Positions 1-10,199 of a stretch of DNA of 20,000 bases are shown one piece after another (position 1 is the stretch's first letter; each line of letters begins with the position of its first letter). The translations under genes and the position numbers were made by a program. The notes beneath the pieces were generated by a model. The model saw only the letters and a program-made list of their open reading frames with translations. It was not told the origin of the DNA and searched no databases. Origin of the DNA: Chromera velia (Eukaryota > Sar > Chromeraceae); assembly GCA_018398765.1 (NCBI GenBank), contig JAHBMJ010001847.1, positions 1 to 20,000 on the forward strand, given 5' to 3'.

Positions 1-26
1 TGGCTTTTGAAAAACAGAGCAAAAGT

Positions 27-76
<50 letters not shown>

Positions 77-85
77 TCTCTCTCA

Positions 86-125
<40 letters not shown>

Positions 126-272
126 TACACACAGAGCTTGCGAACGGATTGAGAATCCACCTCTTCCCCCTCCCACTTCTCTGCACTCCCATTTTGACCA
201 TACAAGTGACACAGGAACAATCGTACGCGTCAATTCACTTGAGGTGTTTTTCAACCTGCTTTTTGCCTGCAG
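1..272. other. Intron tail of the phosphate transporter gene with homopolymer and microsatellites
   Basis: No coding sequence seen. Contains an uninterrupted run of 46 C (29-74), then CT/CTCA (75-93) and CA (94-122) repeats, and ends in a CTGCAG acceptor at 267-272. Upstream exon(s) of the transporter must lie before base 1. Confidence 0.7.
29..122. repeat. Compound microsatellite (C)46-(CT)n-(CA)n
   Basis: A run of 46 C is directly followed by CT and then CA dinucleotide repeats. The exact homopolymer length should be distrusted, since such runs are prone to sequencing and assembly error. Confidence 0.9.
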
Positions 273-2958
273 GCGTATATCGAGGAAGAGTACGGAGCAG
301 CCACCCCGGCAGAGAGGGCCCTCCTTTCCGCCTCCACCCTCTGGGCTGCCATCGTGGGGCAGTTGTCCTGCGGGTTCCTCGCGGATCAGTTTGGGAGGAA
401 GACCATGTTCATCATCACTGTCTGTCTGATCACAATCGGATCGGTCGGTCTTCCTGCCTCTCCTTTTCTGCCGATTCACGTGTATTGATACTGTGCACAA
501 GGAAGAAGGATGCACTTTCAAATGTCCATTTGATGCGCTACTTAGGGTCAAAAGGAAGCTGTCCTGTGAACTTAGTCACCCTCTGAATCCATTATAATAT
601 CTGATTGCTCGTCTGACGATTCATCGTCTTTTCTTTTTATGTCTGAGCTCCCGTATTTGTTCAGGGGTGCGCCTGAGCTTTGCCTGTTTTCTTTGATCTA
701 TCAATGCATGCAGCTGATGTCTGCCCTCTACTTTGGAAACGCTGGTTCCGTCTACATCTGGGTGCCTGTATGCAGGTAGGGTGAGGACGATTTTCTGTTC
801 TCACATCATTTTTGATTCCTTTTTTGCTTCGGCGTATCTATGTGTCTTCATGAGGAGTCAACAGATGCCCTCTGTTTGAAATTGGTGCTGATTGTTTTGT
901 GGCCACTCGGCGGTACGAGCTTTACCAGTCCAACCGGCAGAAAGGCAGACAGAAAGACAGAGAGCACGACCTAAAGATAAGCAGCAAAAAGGAGCGGACG
1001 GACAGAAACACAGGCTCATTTATCTCTTCATTCATCCACTGATCGTCATGCATGCGAATATCCATGCATCATTGCAGGATTGTGATGGGTCTAGGCATCG
1101 GTGGAGAGTATCCTCTGTCGGCCTCAGTGGCCTCTAAGTCCGTCCCCCCCCGCCTGAGGGGGCGGATGCTTGCCATCATCTTTGCAGGACAGGGGGTCAG
1201 TCAGCCTGCATCATCGATGGTCTATGCACATGGGTAGGGGGAGAAATGAGAGGGGACGCAGGTGATCCACGGAGGGCGGAGAGGTCACCTAGAAATGCGT
1301 ACTTTCTCTACTCTATCTTTGTGAAGGGGGGGGGAGGTGGTTGCAAAGGTGTGGAAACAGACTCTCGTGCGTGAGCATGCATGTGCTTGTTCATGTGTCC
1401 GCATGAGCGTGCGTCAGGTCAATGCATTGCTCTGGTGCATGGCTGCAGTGTGGGGCTCTGCTGGCGACCCTCGTCTTCTTCATTTGCAACGCCGCCGGGG
1501 CGTCTGCAGGGTTCACCTGGCGATTTGCTCTCGCGTTCGGGACCATTCCGACAATCGTGGCGGCAATTCTCCGTGCATTCATGAAGGTCTGCTCACGGAA
1601 GGAAGGAAGGAAGGAAAGAAGGAAGGAAGGAGAGATTCCCCGGTTAATTGCTTTCTCGACGTTTCATTCTTGCCGATCTTCATGAGAAGTCCTGCCAGAC
1701 AGGCCGACAACGAGGACGTGTTGCCAGAATGCTGGTCCTTTTTCTCCAATCCGCTGTGCTGTGTTTTCCAGTAGGGAATTCATCAGAGACATTAGCGGGT
1801 GGATGAATAAGTGCTTTCCCAAATGAGTGATTGTGCTGACAAAAGAGTGCGTAAAAAAATCCATCCATCAGTGACTAAACAATTAAGTGAACGCAAATGG
1901 ATTCAGGAGACCAGGGAGTTCGTGAGGGCCCAGTCTAGAGGAGGAGGAGCACATACCCCACTGGATGGTTCTCCTGTCCGCTCTCAAGGTTGGTGGGTGA
2001 GTGCTGCTCCTTGCATTGGCTGTTTGAAGAGTTGAGAGAAAGAGAGCAATGCCTCCATGTCGACTTGTCTGATTGTCTGTCTGTTCTCCTCTTCTAATAA
2101 TGACAATCAAGAAAAGAATATTAGGACGATTTCATACATGCTTGCTGGTTGTCGCCTGGCCTATATTCTTCTGAGAAGAAAAATGGGTGACAGACTCGGC
2201 CTTTCTGAATGTGTAGGTCTCTCTGCAGTCCTGCAGGGGAGAGAAATCTCTCTTTCTCTCCATTTGTGGGTGGATGTGTGTGTGTGTGTGTGTTTGCCCT
2301 TGCGTATGTGTGTTATGTGTGTATGCAGGCATACAAGTGGGCGATTTTAGGGACTGCTCTCTCCTGGTTTCTCCTCGACGTCTCGTTCTACGGGAACTCT
2401 CTGTTCTCTTCGGAAATCGGAAAGGGTGAATAGGAAGCGGGAGAAATACGGAATGGGCGGGGAACAAAATGTTTTTATGTAAGCAGGAGCTCACACGGCC
2501 TCTCTCTGTGTATGTGGGTGAATGAGGGAAAGTGTGTGCGTGTATGCGTGAGTGAGTGAGCCAGTCCGTCAAAATGCGTGGAGGGGTCCGTACCTGTCTC
2601 TCTCCACTTCTAGTTGTGTCACGAAGAAAAAGAGGGAGAAGAAGAAGAAGCATATAGTCTGTCTGTCTGAAGAAAATGAAAAATAAGAAGAAAACCATGG
2701 AGTCTGTCTGTCTGTGAAACATTAGACCGTCTTCCTTCGTCCCTCTTTTTTCTACCTTTCGCTTCTTCTCTTTGCAACGTGATCCTTAAGGTGCACCGTG
2801 GCTCGGGCAGATCCCTCGCCCTCACCCCGGACCATTACTTGTCGTTTTCAGAGTGCTGATCCATACAAGTAGGCATGCAAACGCGTGTGTGTCTATGTCT
2901 GCCTCTTCCTTTCCCTCCGCCTCTGCTGCTGAATCGTTGTTGTTTTTCTGTCTGTGTG

Positions 2959-2990
<32 letters not shown>

Positions 2991-3332
2991 TGTTTGTTTG
3001 TTTGTTTGTTTGTTTGTTTCCTTCCTTCCTTCCTGCCTGCCTTCTTTCCTTCTTTCTTCCTTCCGTCCTCTCTTTTTTTGTTTGTTTCTTTTGTTCCTGG
3101 ATCTATTCCAATAAGAAAAGAAGAGAAGAATGTGCAGTCTTTCCGTCTCTCGGTCTCTAGATCTCCGTGTCTGTCTCGTTTTGTGCTTGCAGTGCTGGGA
3201 CTCGGCACCTCCCTCGACGCAAAAACCCGCGTGTCTCTTTACATCGCCCTCATGGCCCTCCCTGGTTACTTTCTGACCATCTTCTTGATCAACGTCGTGG
3301 GGAGGCACAGTCTGCAGGTCTAGCTGTCTCTG

Positions 3333-3363
<31 letters not shown>

Positions 3364-3420
3364 TAGAAAAGAAGGGAGAAGAAGAAACATATAGTCTGTC
3401 TTGCTGTCTGTTTGTCTGTA

Positions 3421-3474
<54 letters not shown>

Positions 3475-3826
3475 CCCACCCCCCCACCCCTGTCTAAAGA
3501 CCATGACGGTGCCGGTCCCCACGTGCAGTTTTCTTTTTGTCTTTTTTCTTTTTTTCTTTTTCCTTTTTTATTTGTTAAGTTTTCTTGTCCTGTATTTGTT
3601 TCTCTTCCTTATCTTGAGTGGAAGCAGCAGAGGAGTAGCGTGTGAAACCAGTGATCACGTGAAAGTCTGTCGGGAGGTGGAGAGGCAAGGGGCGCTTAAC
3701 TCTCACCTTTCGGGCCCCCTGCCCACGTTGTTTGATTGTTGGTGCTGTTCTTTTGTCTTTGTTCTTTCTTTCTTTTTGTCTGTTGTGTTCATGAAGAAAA
3801 GGAGGGAGAAGAAGAAGAAACATATA

Positions 3827-3858
<32 letters not shown>

Positions 3859-5669
3859 GCGTTTGTGCACTTGAAGAAGTAAAGAAACGAAAAAAGTATC
3901 AAGTCTGTCTGTTCATTATGGAGGTCTCTTTTGATCAGTTGAGTGCACAAAGCGAGAGTTTGAGTACTCAAGGACATGTTCAGACCCATAAAGCAAATCG
4001 TTTGTCCAATCACTGCATGAAATGCCCAGCAAGGTGCATGCGTGGGTGAATGGCTTGAGGACATAATTTCAGAACTTTCATTCTTCAATTTCTTTCCGTT
4101 CCCCTGTGATGGATTGGTGCAGGTTCTGCAAACAATGTTCCAAGTTGCACGCTCCTACACTCTCTGCCACATGCAGCCCAGTGCGAAGTTCGAGCATCCA
4201 TCTGCACAGCACATCTCTGTATAATTAATGCATGTGGTGTGTGTGCAGTTCTACGGCTTCATCAGGCTCGGAGTTTTGTTCGCCCTGCTTGCGGGTCTAT
4301 TCCCCTTTCTCCGCCAGGCTCCGCTTGCGTTTCTGCTCTCGTACGGCCTCACCTTCTTGTTGTCCAACTTCGGGCCGAACGCGACGACGTACATTATCCC
4401 GGGAGAACTGTACCCAGTCTCCGTGAAAGCCACGTGCCACGGGTTCTCTGCGGCCTCCGGAAAATTGGGGGCGGCTGTGGGGGCGATGGTCGGTTTCCTT
4501 TTAGAGAGACATGCAGAGAAATGCTGCTTTTAATTATGGGTTGGCTTCCTTTCAGAGCGGTATAACAATTCGAGGAGTTCCCCTCTTTTCCTTTTTTCAC
4601 TCCCAGATACAAACGAAGAGAGGGTGCGGAGAAGAGCCTTGTTTTCTGTTTGGTCTTGCAGGGAGTGTGGGCAGTTGGATTTGGTTTCTTTGCCTTCCTT
4701 CCTTGCTTCCTTCCTTCTTTCCATCCATACAATAGACCTTCTAAACCGTTTTTGCATGCGTATTTTGGGCGGATAAGTTGCTAATTTTCTTCAAAACGCT
4801 TGTCAGAAGACCTATGAGCACATAAGCAAGGTGGTGCGGAAGGGTAGTTTTCTCTTTCCCCTTCTCTTCCTCACTTTGTCCTTCTCGTCTTCTCCATTCT
4901 TCTCTCCTCTCTATCTCTCTTCCTCAATGCAAAAGGTGTTTGCTCCCCTGACGGACCCCCACCTGCCGGCGTCTGTGGAGGAGACAAACATCCAGTGGAT
5001 AATGGCGGCCTGCGCAATCACGGGCGGGCTAGGGGCCCTGTGCACGTTCTTGCTCGTGCCCAAGTACACTCCTGACAGCCTTGCGAGTCAGTCGATCGGT
5101 TGCGGGTGGATTGGGTGGGTGGTGTTCTGTATGTTTGGATGGAAAAGTTTGCCCCCTGTATTCATTCCACCTTGGGTGAAACTAGAGTGTGCGTAATTTA
5201 CTCCGTCTCCTAAATAAATTTGTCTCTCAGTGTACGAGGTAAACTGGGTGATGAAACGGAAGGCCCGTGAATGATTCATGTCTGTCCCAAGGGAGAAAAC
5301 AATTAAAGGAAACAAGAGAACCTCAAGAGAAGGGAGGGGGAATGCAGGAGAGCAGACGGACGCAATCTGAGAAAATGAAAGTGAAGCGCATTCTCTAACC
5401 CACACACGCAAACGCACAACGGGAAGGGAGGGAGAAGGCCCAATTGACATCTTCGTAGTTCGTTTCTCCAAAAGGAAGGAGGACACATGAACGGAAAAAC
5501 ACACTGAGTGTCTATCTCTGAAGAGACGTTCGTTTTCTCTCTCCCCCCCCCACCCCTTTTTCTTTGTGACTCTGCAGATTTGCAGTCCGAATTCGCAGGA
5601 GAGCAGGAGAAGTCACTTTCCCAGTTGAAGGCGAAAAACAAAAAGACGGGGGGGACTGCAGAGCTCTGA
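273..5669 (+). CDS. Phosphate:H+ symporter, MFS PHS family (PHO84/PHT1-like), 5'-partial, 11 exons seen
   Basis: Membrane transporter importing inorganic phosphate with protons, probably at the plasma membrane. Exons that join in phase: 273-443, 714-775, 1078-1195, 1449-1586, 1907-1996, 2329-2425, 3193-3317, 4249-4488, 4662-4673 (tentative), 4936-5098, 5578-5669; 435 codons, stop TGA. Visible in order: the MFS loop motif [10 protein letters not shown], the family signature as [28 protein letters not shown], the second-half loop VVGRHSLQ, and [17 protein letters not shown] followed by [14 protein letters not shown], then a last helix ending [12 protein letters not shown] and a hydrophilic tail. 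From knowledge of the fungal transporter PiPT, the phosphate-contacting Tyr, Gln, Trp, Asp, Tyr and Asn all have counterparts. The helix-1 exon(s) lie left of the window. The 1907-1996 exon and the micro-exon are the least certain; joining 1586 to 1907 gives MKETREF where the family has a MPET-like motif. Family call is very secure, exon edges fairly so. Confidence 0.9.
1598..1633. repeat. (GGAA)n microsatellite in intron
   Basis: GGAA/GAAA tetranucleotide repeat just after the donor at 1587, in the transporter intron 1587-1906. It is one of the few purine-rich tracts on the coding strand of these introns. Confidence 0.85.
2269..2292. repeat. (GT)n tract before an acceptor
   Basis: GT repeat inside the intron 1997-2328, followed by further TG-rich sequence down to the TATGCAG acceptor at 2328. 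Confidence 0.8.
2621..2716 (+). repeat. Dispersed GAAGAA-CATATAGTCTGTCTG repeat, copy 1 plus half copy
   Basis: A purine-rich GAA stretch runs into CATATAGTCTGTCTGTCTG (2651-2669). A second, diverged unit follows at 2670-2716 with CCATGGAGTCTGTCTGTCTG. The same arrangement recurs at 3364, 3791 and 6592. Confidence 0.75.
2951..3066. repeat. Compound (TTTC)n-(TTTG)n-(TTCC)n tract
   Basis: Three successive tetranucleotide repeats on the coding strand within the transporter intron 2426-3192. The shifts between units look like microsatellite mutation and re-expansion. Open frames here are artefacts of the repeat. Confidence 0.9.
3332..3480 (+). repeat. (CTGT)n arrays flanking CATATAGTCTG repeat, copy 2
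   Basis: A CTGT array at 3332-3363 is followed by a GAAGAA stretch and CATATAGTCTGTC (3364-3400), then a second CTGT array to about 3475. It lies in the transporter intron 3318-4248. Confidence 0.85.
3791..3912 (+). repeat. CATATAGTCTG repeat, copies 3 and 3b
   Basis: GAAGAAAAGGAGGGAGAAGA leads into CATATAGTCTGTC and a CTGT array to 3860. A shorter relative, GAAGAAGTAAAGAAA then TATCAAGTCTGTCTG, follows at 3874-3912. Same intron as copy 2. Confidence 0.8.
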
Positions 5670-5684
5670 TGCACGCACACACAC

Positions 5685-5685
<1 letters not shown>

Positions 5686-5721
<36 letters not shown>
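5686..5721. repeat. (AG)n microsatellite
   Basis: About 18 AG units starting 17 bases after the transporter stop codon, probably in its 3' untranslated region. Confidence 0.9.
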
Positions 5722-5722
<1 letters not shown>

Positions 5723-6538
5723 GCGACCACTTCATTCAATCATGAAGTAACAGGGTTTTGTTCCCTGCCTGCCTTCATCGAAGGCCTTTTTTCGTCCCTT
5801 GTTTTTTTGTTGAGATTTGTGGTCTTGCACAGAGAAAACATGCACGCAAGAAATGTGAGAAAAATGGAGTGAGACTCAGTCTCTCTTGCAGCCTTCCCTC
5901 TTTTAATTCTTTTTTTTTTTGTCCCGCTTTTCCTCTTTGTCCATTCTTCAAAAAGAGAGCGTCTGTTAGGCCTTGCGCCGTCATTCTGTCTTCCTTCCTG
6001 CCTGTACTGCACGCCCCGTCCGCCAGTTCCCTGTGGAGAGAGGGAATAGGATGCAGACGGAAGGACAAACAGCATATTGGCTTGCAAGGCCGGGCGGCTC
6101 CATCCATACAGCAAAACGAGGCAGCAGAATCTTCACGTTTTTCCCAAAAGAGACAAGGAAAGAGGCAAAGAGAGACAGAAATTGAGAAGGAGACAGACTG
6201 ACACTGACTGGGATGCAGGCAGGAGTTCTTGATGGATCGATTCGCTGCCAGCATGGCTTCATCGACGGCAGTCGCCACTTGGCCAGTTTCTCTCTTGTGC
6301 CTTGCCTGGTTTCGGGCAAGAATCGACTCAGAATATCACTCGCTCCCTCTATTGAATGATCAGCAGATATAGACGGAAGCTAAGGAATTTCCGGTGGGAC
6401 CAAAAGACAAAGGGAGGGAAACTTTTTGGAGGAAGGGGAGGAGACAAGCGAGAAAATGTCGCTGAACGGACCAAAGGAAGGAGAGGGAGAGAGGCTTCCA
6501 GCCGCGGGAGGCTGCATGGGACTTGCAGGATCGCGCGT

Positions 6539-6562
6539 CTGTCCCTCTGTCTGTCGGTCCGT

Positions 6563-6594
<32 letters not shown>

Positions 6595-6690
6595 GAAAAA
6601 AAAACAAAAAGAAGAGGAGAAAAAAAGAAGACCATATAGTCAGTCTCTCCGTCTGTCTGTCTGTCTGCCTGTCTGCCTGCCTGTCTCTCG
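6539..6690 (+). repeat. (CTGT)n arrays flanking CATATAGTC repeat, copy 4
   Basis: CTGT array, then a purine-rich AAAAGAAGAGGAG stretch, then CCATATAGTCAGTCTC (about 6630-6647), then CTGT/CTGC array. It matches the copies in the transporter introns but lies between genes. Confidence 0.8.
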
Positions 6691-7534
6691 AGGACGCGTC
6701 TCTGTTTTGATTCCTCAGGGAGTCTGAAAGGGGGAAGAGAGGCCGCCCTAGTAAAAGAATTCCTTCGGAGTCAGGAAAGAAGGAAGGAAGGAGCATTTGG
6801 GATCAGCATGAGCAGAGAGAGAAAGAAAGATTGTGGACTGAAGTATCATGTGGAACACGTTTGTAGACAGAGGCGGCGTTTGCTTCCTCTCTCTTGTATC
6901 ATCTCCTTGCACTTTGCAAGCTTATCTATCGGCCCGGCCGTTCATTGGAAAGCGTTGGAAAGCTAGAGGAGAAGAAAACTAATTCTGAGCAATCAATGCG
7001 GAGAGGAAAGCTAAGTGCGAAGCTTCACTGCGAACTGCTTGCTGGTGTGCGGGGGTATCCAATTAAATAAGACGTGTTGCCGTTTTATTAGGCTGTCGCA
7101 ACAGCTATAGTGTAGCAGCTGCATCCCTATTCGATACTGAATCGAAATTAAGCCTTTGCATTTCAATCACTTCATCCATTATTGGACCACTAACTTCAAT
7201 TAAGTTTAGGGTCAATAGGTCATAGAAATAAGTAGAGAAATAATTCAAAAGCGTGTTTTCTAGCGCCCCTTTCAATTGCTGACCTCTTCGCTCCGAGTCT
7301 CCTTAGCGTCTAGCTTAGCTTCTGAGTTTCTGCCTTTCAATTTACTTAAGCTAGCTATTTATCGTTATTTCCAAGCCTGGTTAATGATCACTTAATGTAT
7401 ATGTTAGAACATATGGTTAGACATATGGTTCGTAAAACCCTAGAAACATAGTTAGAAACATGTATTAAATTATATTAAATTCACTATAATTGTTTGATAT
7501 TTCAGTAATTGCAACAATAACCACGTCTTTCTCC

Positions 7535-7574
7535 CCAAAAATTTTTGGTAGAGACCTTTTCGATATAGGTCTCT
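7535..7574. repeat. Adjacent palindrome and hairpin in the A+T-rich block
   Basis: CCAAAAATTTTTGG (7535-7548) is a perfect 14-bp palindrome. It is followed by AGAGACCT (7550-7557) and its reverse complement AGGTCTCT (7567-7574) around a 9-base loop. No known element is recognised. Confidence 0.5.
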
Positions 7575-8358
7575 GGTCCGCCTAAGGGCCTGCGGCAGCC
7601 CTCGCCTCACGGTTACTTACGGTAAGCTGCGACAGCTGCACGGTGCCCCTGCTCCAAAGTTTTGAAGAACGAGCAGTCGCCTTAGTATTTGGACTCATCC
7701 TCGTTCTCCAGGTCAACAACGAATGGAAGCGAAACTTGATTGCTGCGTTCAGCTCTCAGCTTTCCTGTATGAGGGCTTCTACCTTCTGATTGCTCCAACC
7801 TGGAACGTTTTTTTATTGTGGGGGTCAAACTCTGGTTCTGCATCTCAAGGATCAGATTTACATGGAGAGACGGCCGGACGTAGCCGGACGTCGCGGATGA
7901 GCTAGCTAGGTTAAAGGATCAAGCATGCAAACCATACGGAGTTTGACGATCCGTGACGAAGTTTAGATGGAACAGGTATGTCTATAATTAAATTTCTGCT
8001 TTATGTGGCAATATTGTGGTAGTTCGTCAGCTAGCGTGTAGCCACAGTAAATAAGCTAGCCTATATAGGAGACGGCATTTGCGAGTGGTCCGTGAAAGAT
8101 TTTCTGGACGGGTATAGAAAGGAAAAGATCAAAAAAGGAAGAGCCCCCCATTCCTGCATGTCTTTCCGGGGCAAATGGCTTGGAGACGCCTAAACTGAAA
8201 AAAGAGCCAAAAATGCATTAAAGGGAGCGAGCGTTTTTGTCTTCCTGAGCGCCAACAGTGGACTGCAGGGTCTGGGCTGCATGTCACTGTAGTCTCAGAT
8301 CGCTTTCCATCCGTTTTGCAGCCTCTTGACTTGAGCCTGCGGGTGCAAAAAGCGCAAA

Positions 8359-10164
8359 ATGCACGCAGGTGCAGACAGAGCACGGGCGGAGACTGCTGCC
8401 GAGAAGGCCAGCCAGAGACCTGGAGTGCCCCCCCAGCAGGTGCAGAGGGCCCTGCCGGCTTTTCTCCCCGTTGAGTCTGGAACTCAAAGCAACGTCATCA
8501 ATGACGAATACAAACTGTGGAAGAAGGCATCATCCCTCCTCTACGACTATTTGCTCACTTATCCCACAGCACATCCTCTCCAAAGCGTAGAGTGGCTACC
8601 CTACAAACAGAGGTCGCTTCTTTCTTCCCTTGTATGATGACCCCTTTTTAGCAATCCCTCTCCCGTCTCCATAGTTTCCTTGGCTACTTTCAGTTCAATC
8701 TGGGCGGAGAGACCGGCGGGAATGACAAATTTTGGACGCCGTCTCCTTCATGTCTCTGGCAGAGACGGAGACGGGATTGTACCCTTCCTTCCTTCGTTCC
8801 TGCATTGCAGTTCTGTTCACAGACGGAGACGGGATTGTACCCTTTTTTCCTTCGTTCCTGCATTGCGGTTCTATTCAGAGACGGAGACGATTTCCCATCC
8901 CGCCAGCTATCCTCGCTTTCGTCCTTGATGCTTGTGGTGCAGGGACGAAGAGGGAAAATTTTCTTTCTTCAGACTCCACAGCGGCACCGTGACGCCCCCA
9001 GGGGTTCAGGACCTGGTCTCAACTCTGGAGGTCATGACGATGGGGGGGGGTAGCTGCAGGGAGAATGCTCTGTCCCTGTCTCCTCTCTTTTCACCTTTTT
9101 CTCTCTCTTCCTCTTTTTCCTGAACTTTTCGCACCCTCTCCCTCTCTCCCTCCAGTCTTTCTCTCTGTATGTGAATGTTTGCTTCTGAAGGCCTTCATAC
9201 TTTGGTGTGTGCGTGCATGTGTGCGGGTGTGTGCAGGTTGCGCTTCCCGATGTAGACACAGAAGTAGAGGCAGAGGTCTTCGCAACCTATGGAGGTCAGT
9301 CAGTCTGGCTCCCAGACAGACAGGCAGGCAGACAGACAGACAGACAGACAGAAAGACAGACACAAGCCAGTTGGGTCATAAAGACAACATCTCCATCTAC
9401 TGAAGGCCGTCACTCTGGTCTGAGCTTCGAGACCGTCCTCCTGTCTGCGTACCTGTCTGTGTGTCTGTCTTGGCAACCTGCTTGAGTACATGTCTACGCT
9501 TTCGCCTGTCTGCCTGCATGCCTTCCTGTCCACTGGATGATGATGAAAGTCCGCCGGAAGAAGCGAAGAAGGAACTTGCAAAAGCAGCCTGCAGTGATTG
9601 AAAGCTCGGTCTGTGTGCCAGCCGCTAGTTCTTACTTACCTCAGCTTTCCGTTTCGACGTTCGGAAGTATGCATGGAGAATAACCCCCTCCATTATCATC
9701 TCGATCGATCGATCAAGCACATAAATCATCAAATAAATGCATGCATGAGTAAAAACACTGCATGCCCTCATGCCCTCACGCAGCCGTTGGAGGTCTGGGT
9801 CTTCCCCTGTCTGCCCCACGACAGCGCATCTGTAAGCCCATCCAGTTTGTGCGTCATGAGGGGCCGGTGCTCCGTCTGGCTGTCTCCCCCCACAATCCTC
9901 ACATCGCTGCTGCAAAGGGAGTGGGGTCCCTGGTGCACGTGTATGAGAAGTCAAATTTTGTGGACCTCCAACGACCTTCAGACTCTGGTCAGCGAGCGAG
10001 AAGGCAGAGAGGAGAAATGAAAAGACCGCGGGTGAAACGAGAAGACAAAATCAAAAAGGGAAGCCAACGTACAGGTCTCTGCATCAAGTCGCTTGCAGCA
10101 CGATCAGTCAACGCCAAGAAGGATGTGAGAGCTAAATGATGCGCCCCTTGGCTTTCTTCTTCTT

Positions 10165-10199
<35 letters not shown>

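Larger units (their letters stand above)
5670..8358. other. Intergenic region, no gene recognised
   Basis: From 5670 to about 6800 it is microsatellite-bearing DNA like the introns (AG run 5686-5721; CTGT arrays 6539-6592 and 6640-6685), with open frames on both strands that look like repeat artefacts. From about 7040 to 8060 composition shifts to A+T-rich, with palindromes at 7535-7548 and 7550-7574. 8100-8358 is presumably promoter and 5' untranslated DNA of the RBBP4-like gene; no TATA box or other element can be assigned with confidence. Confidence 0.6.

Noticed and set aside
1660-1760. Extra transporter exon encoding [11 protein letters not shown]
   Set aside because: No acceptor gives the required phase, and the exons ending 1586 and starting 1907 already join in frame.
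2822-3308. Minus-strand open frames rich in Lys/Arg/Asn
   Set aside because: Reverse complement of TTTC/TTTG/TTCC repeats and of a real transporter exon at 3193-3317.
5740-6319. Overlapping open frames on both strands after the transporter gene
   Set aside because: No family motifs, no consistent splice pattern, Ser/Arg-rich translation of repeat-like DNA.
7091-7636. 9-bp inverted repeat (GCTGTCGCA at 7092 and TGCGACAGC at 7628) as possible transposon ends
   Set aside because: Too short, no flanking target duplication, expected by chance at this distance.
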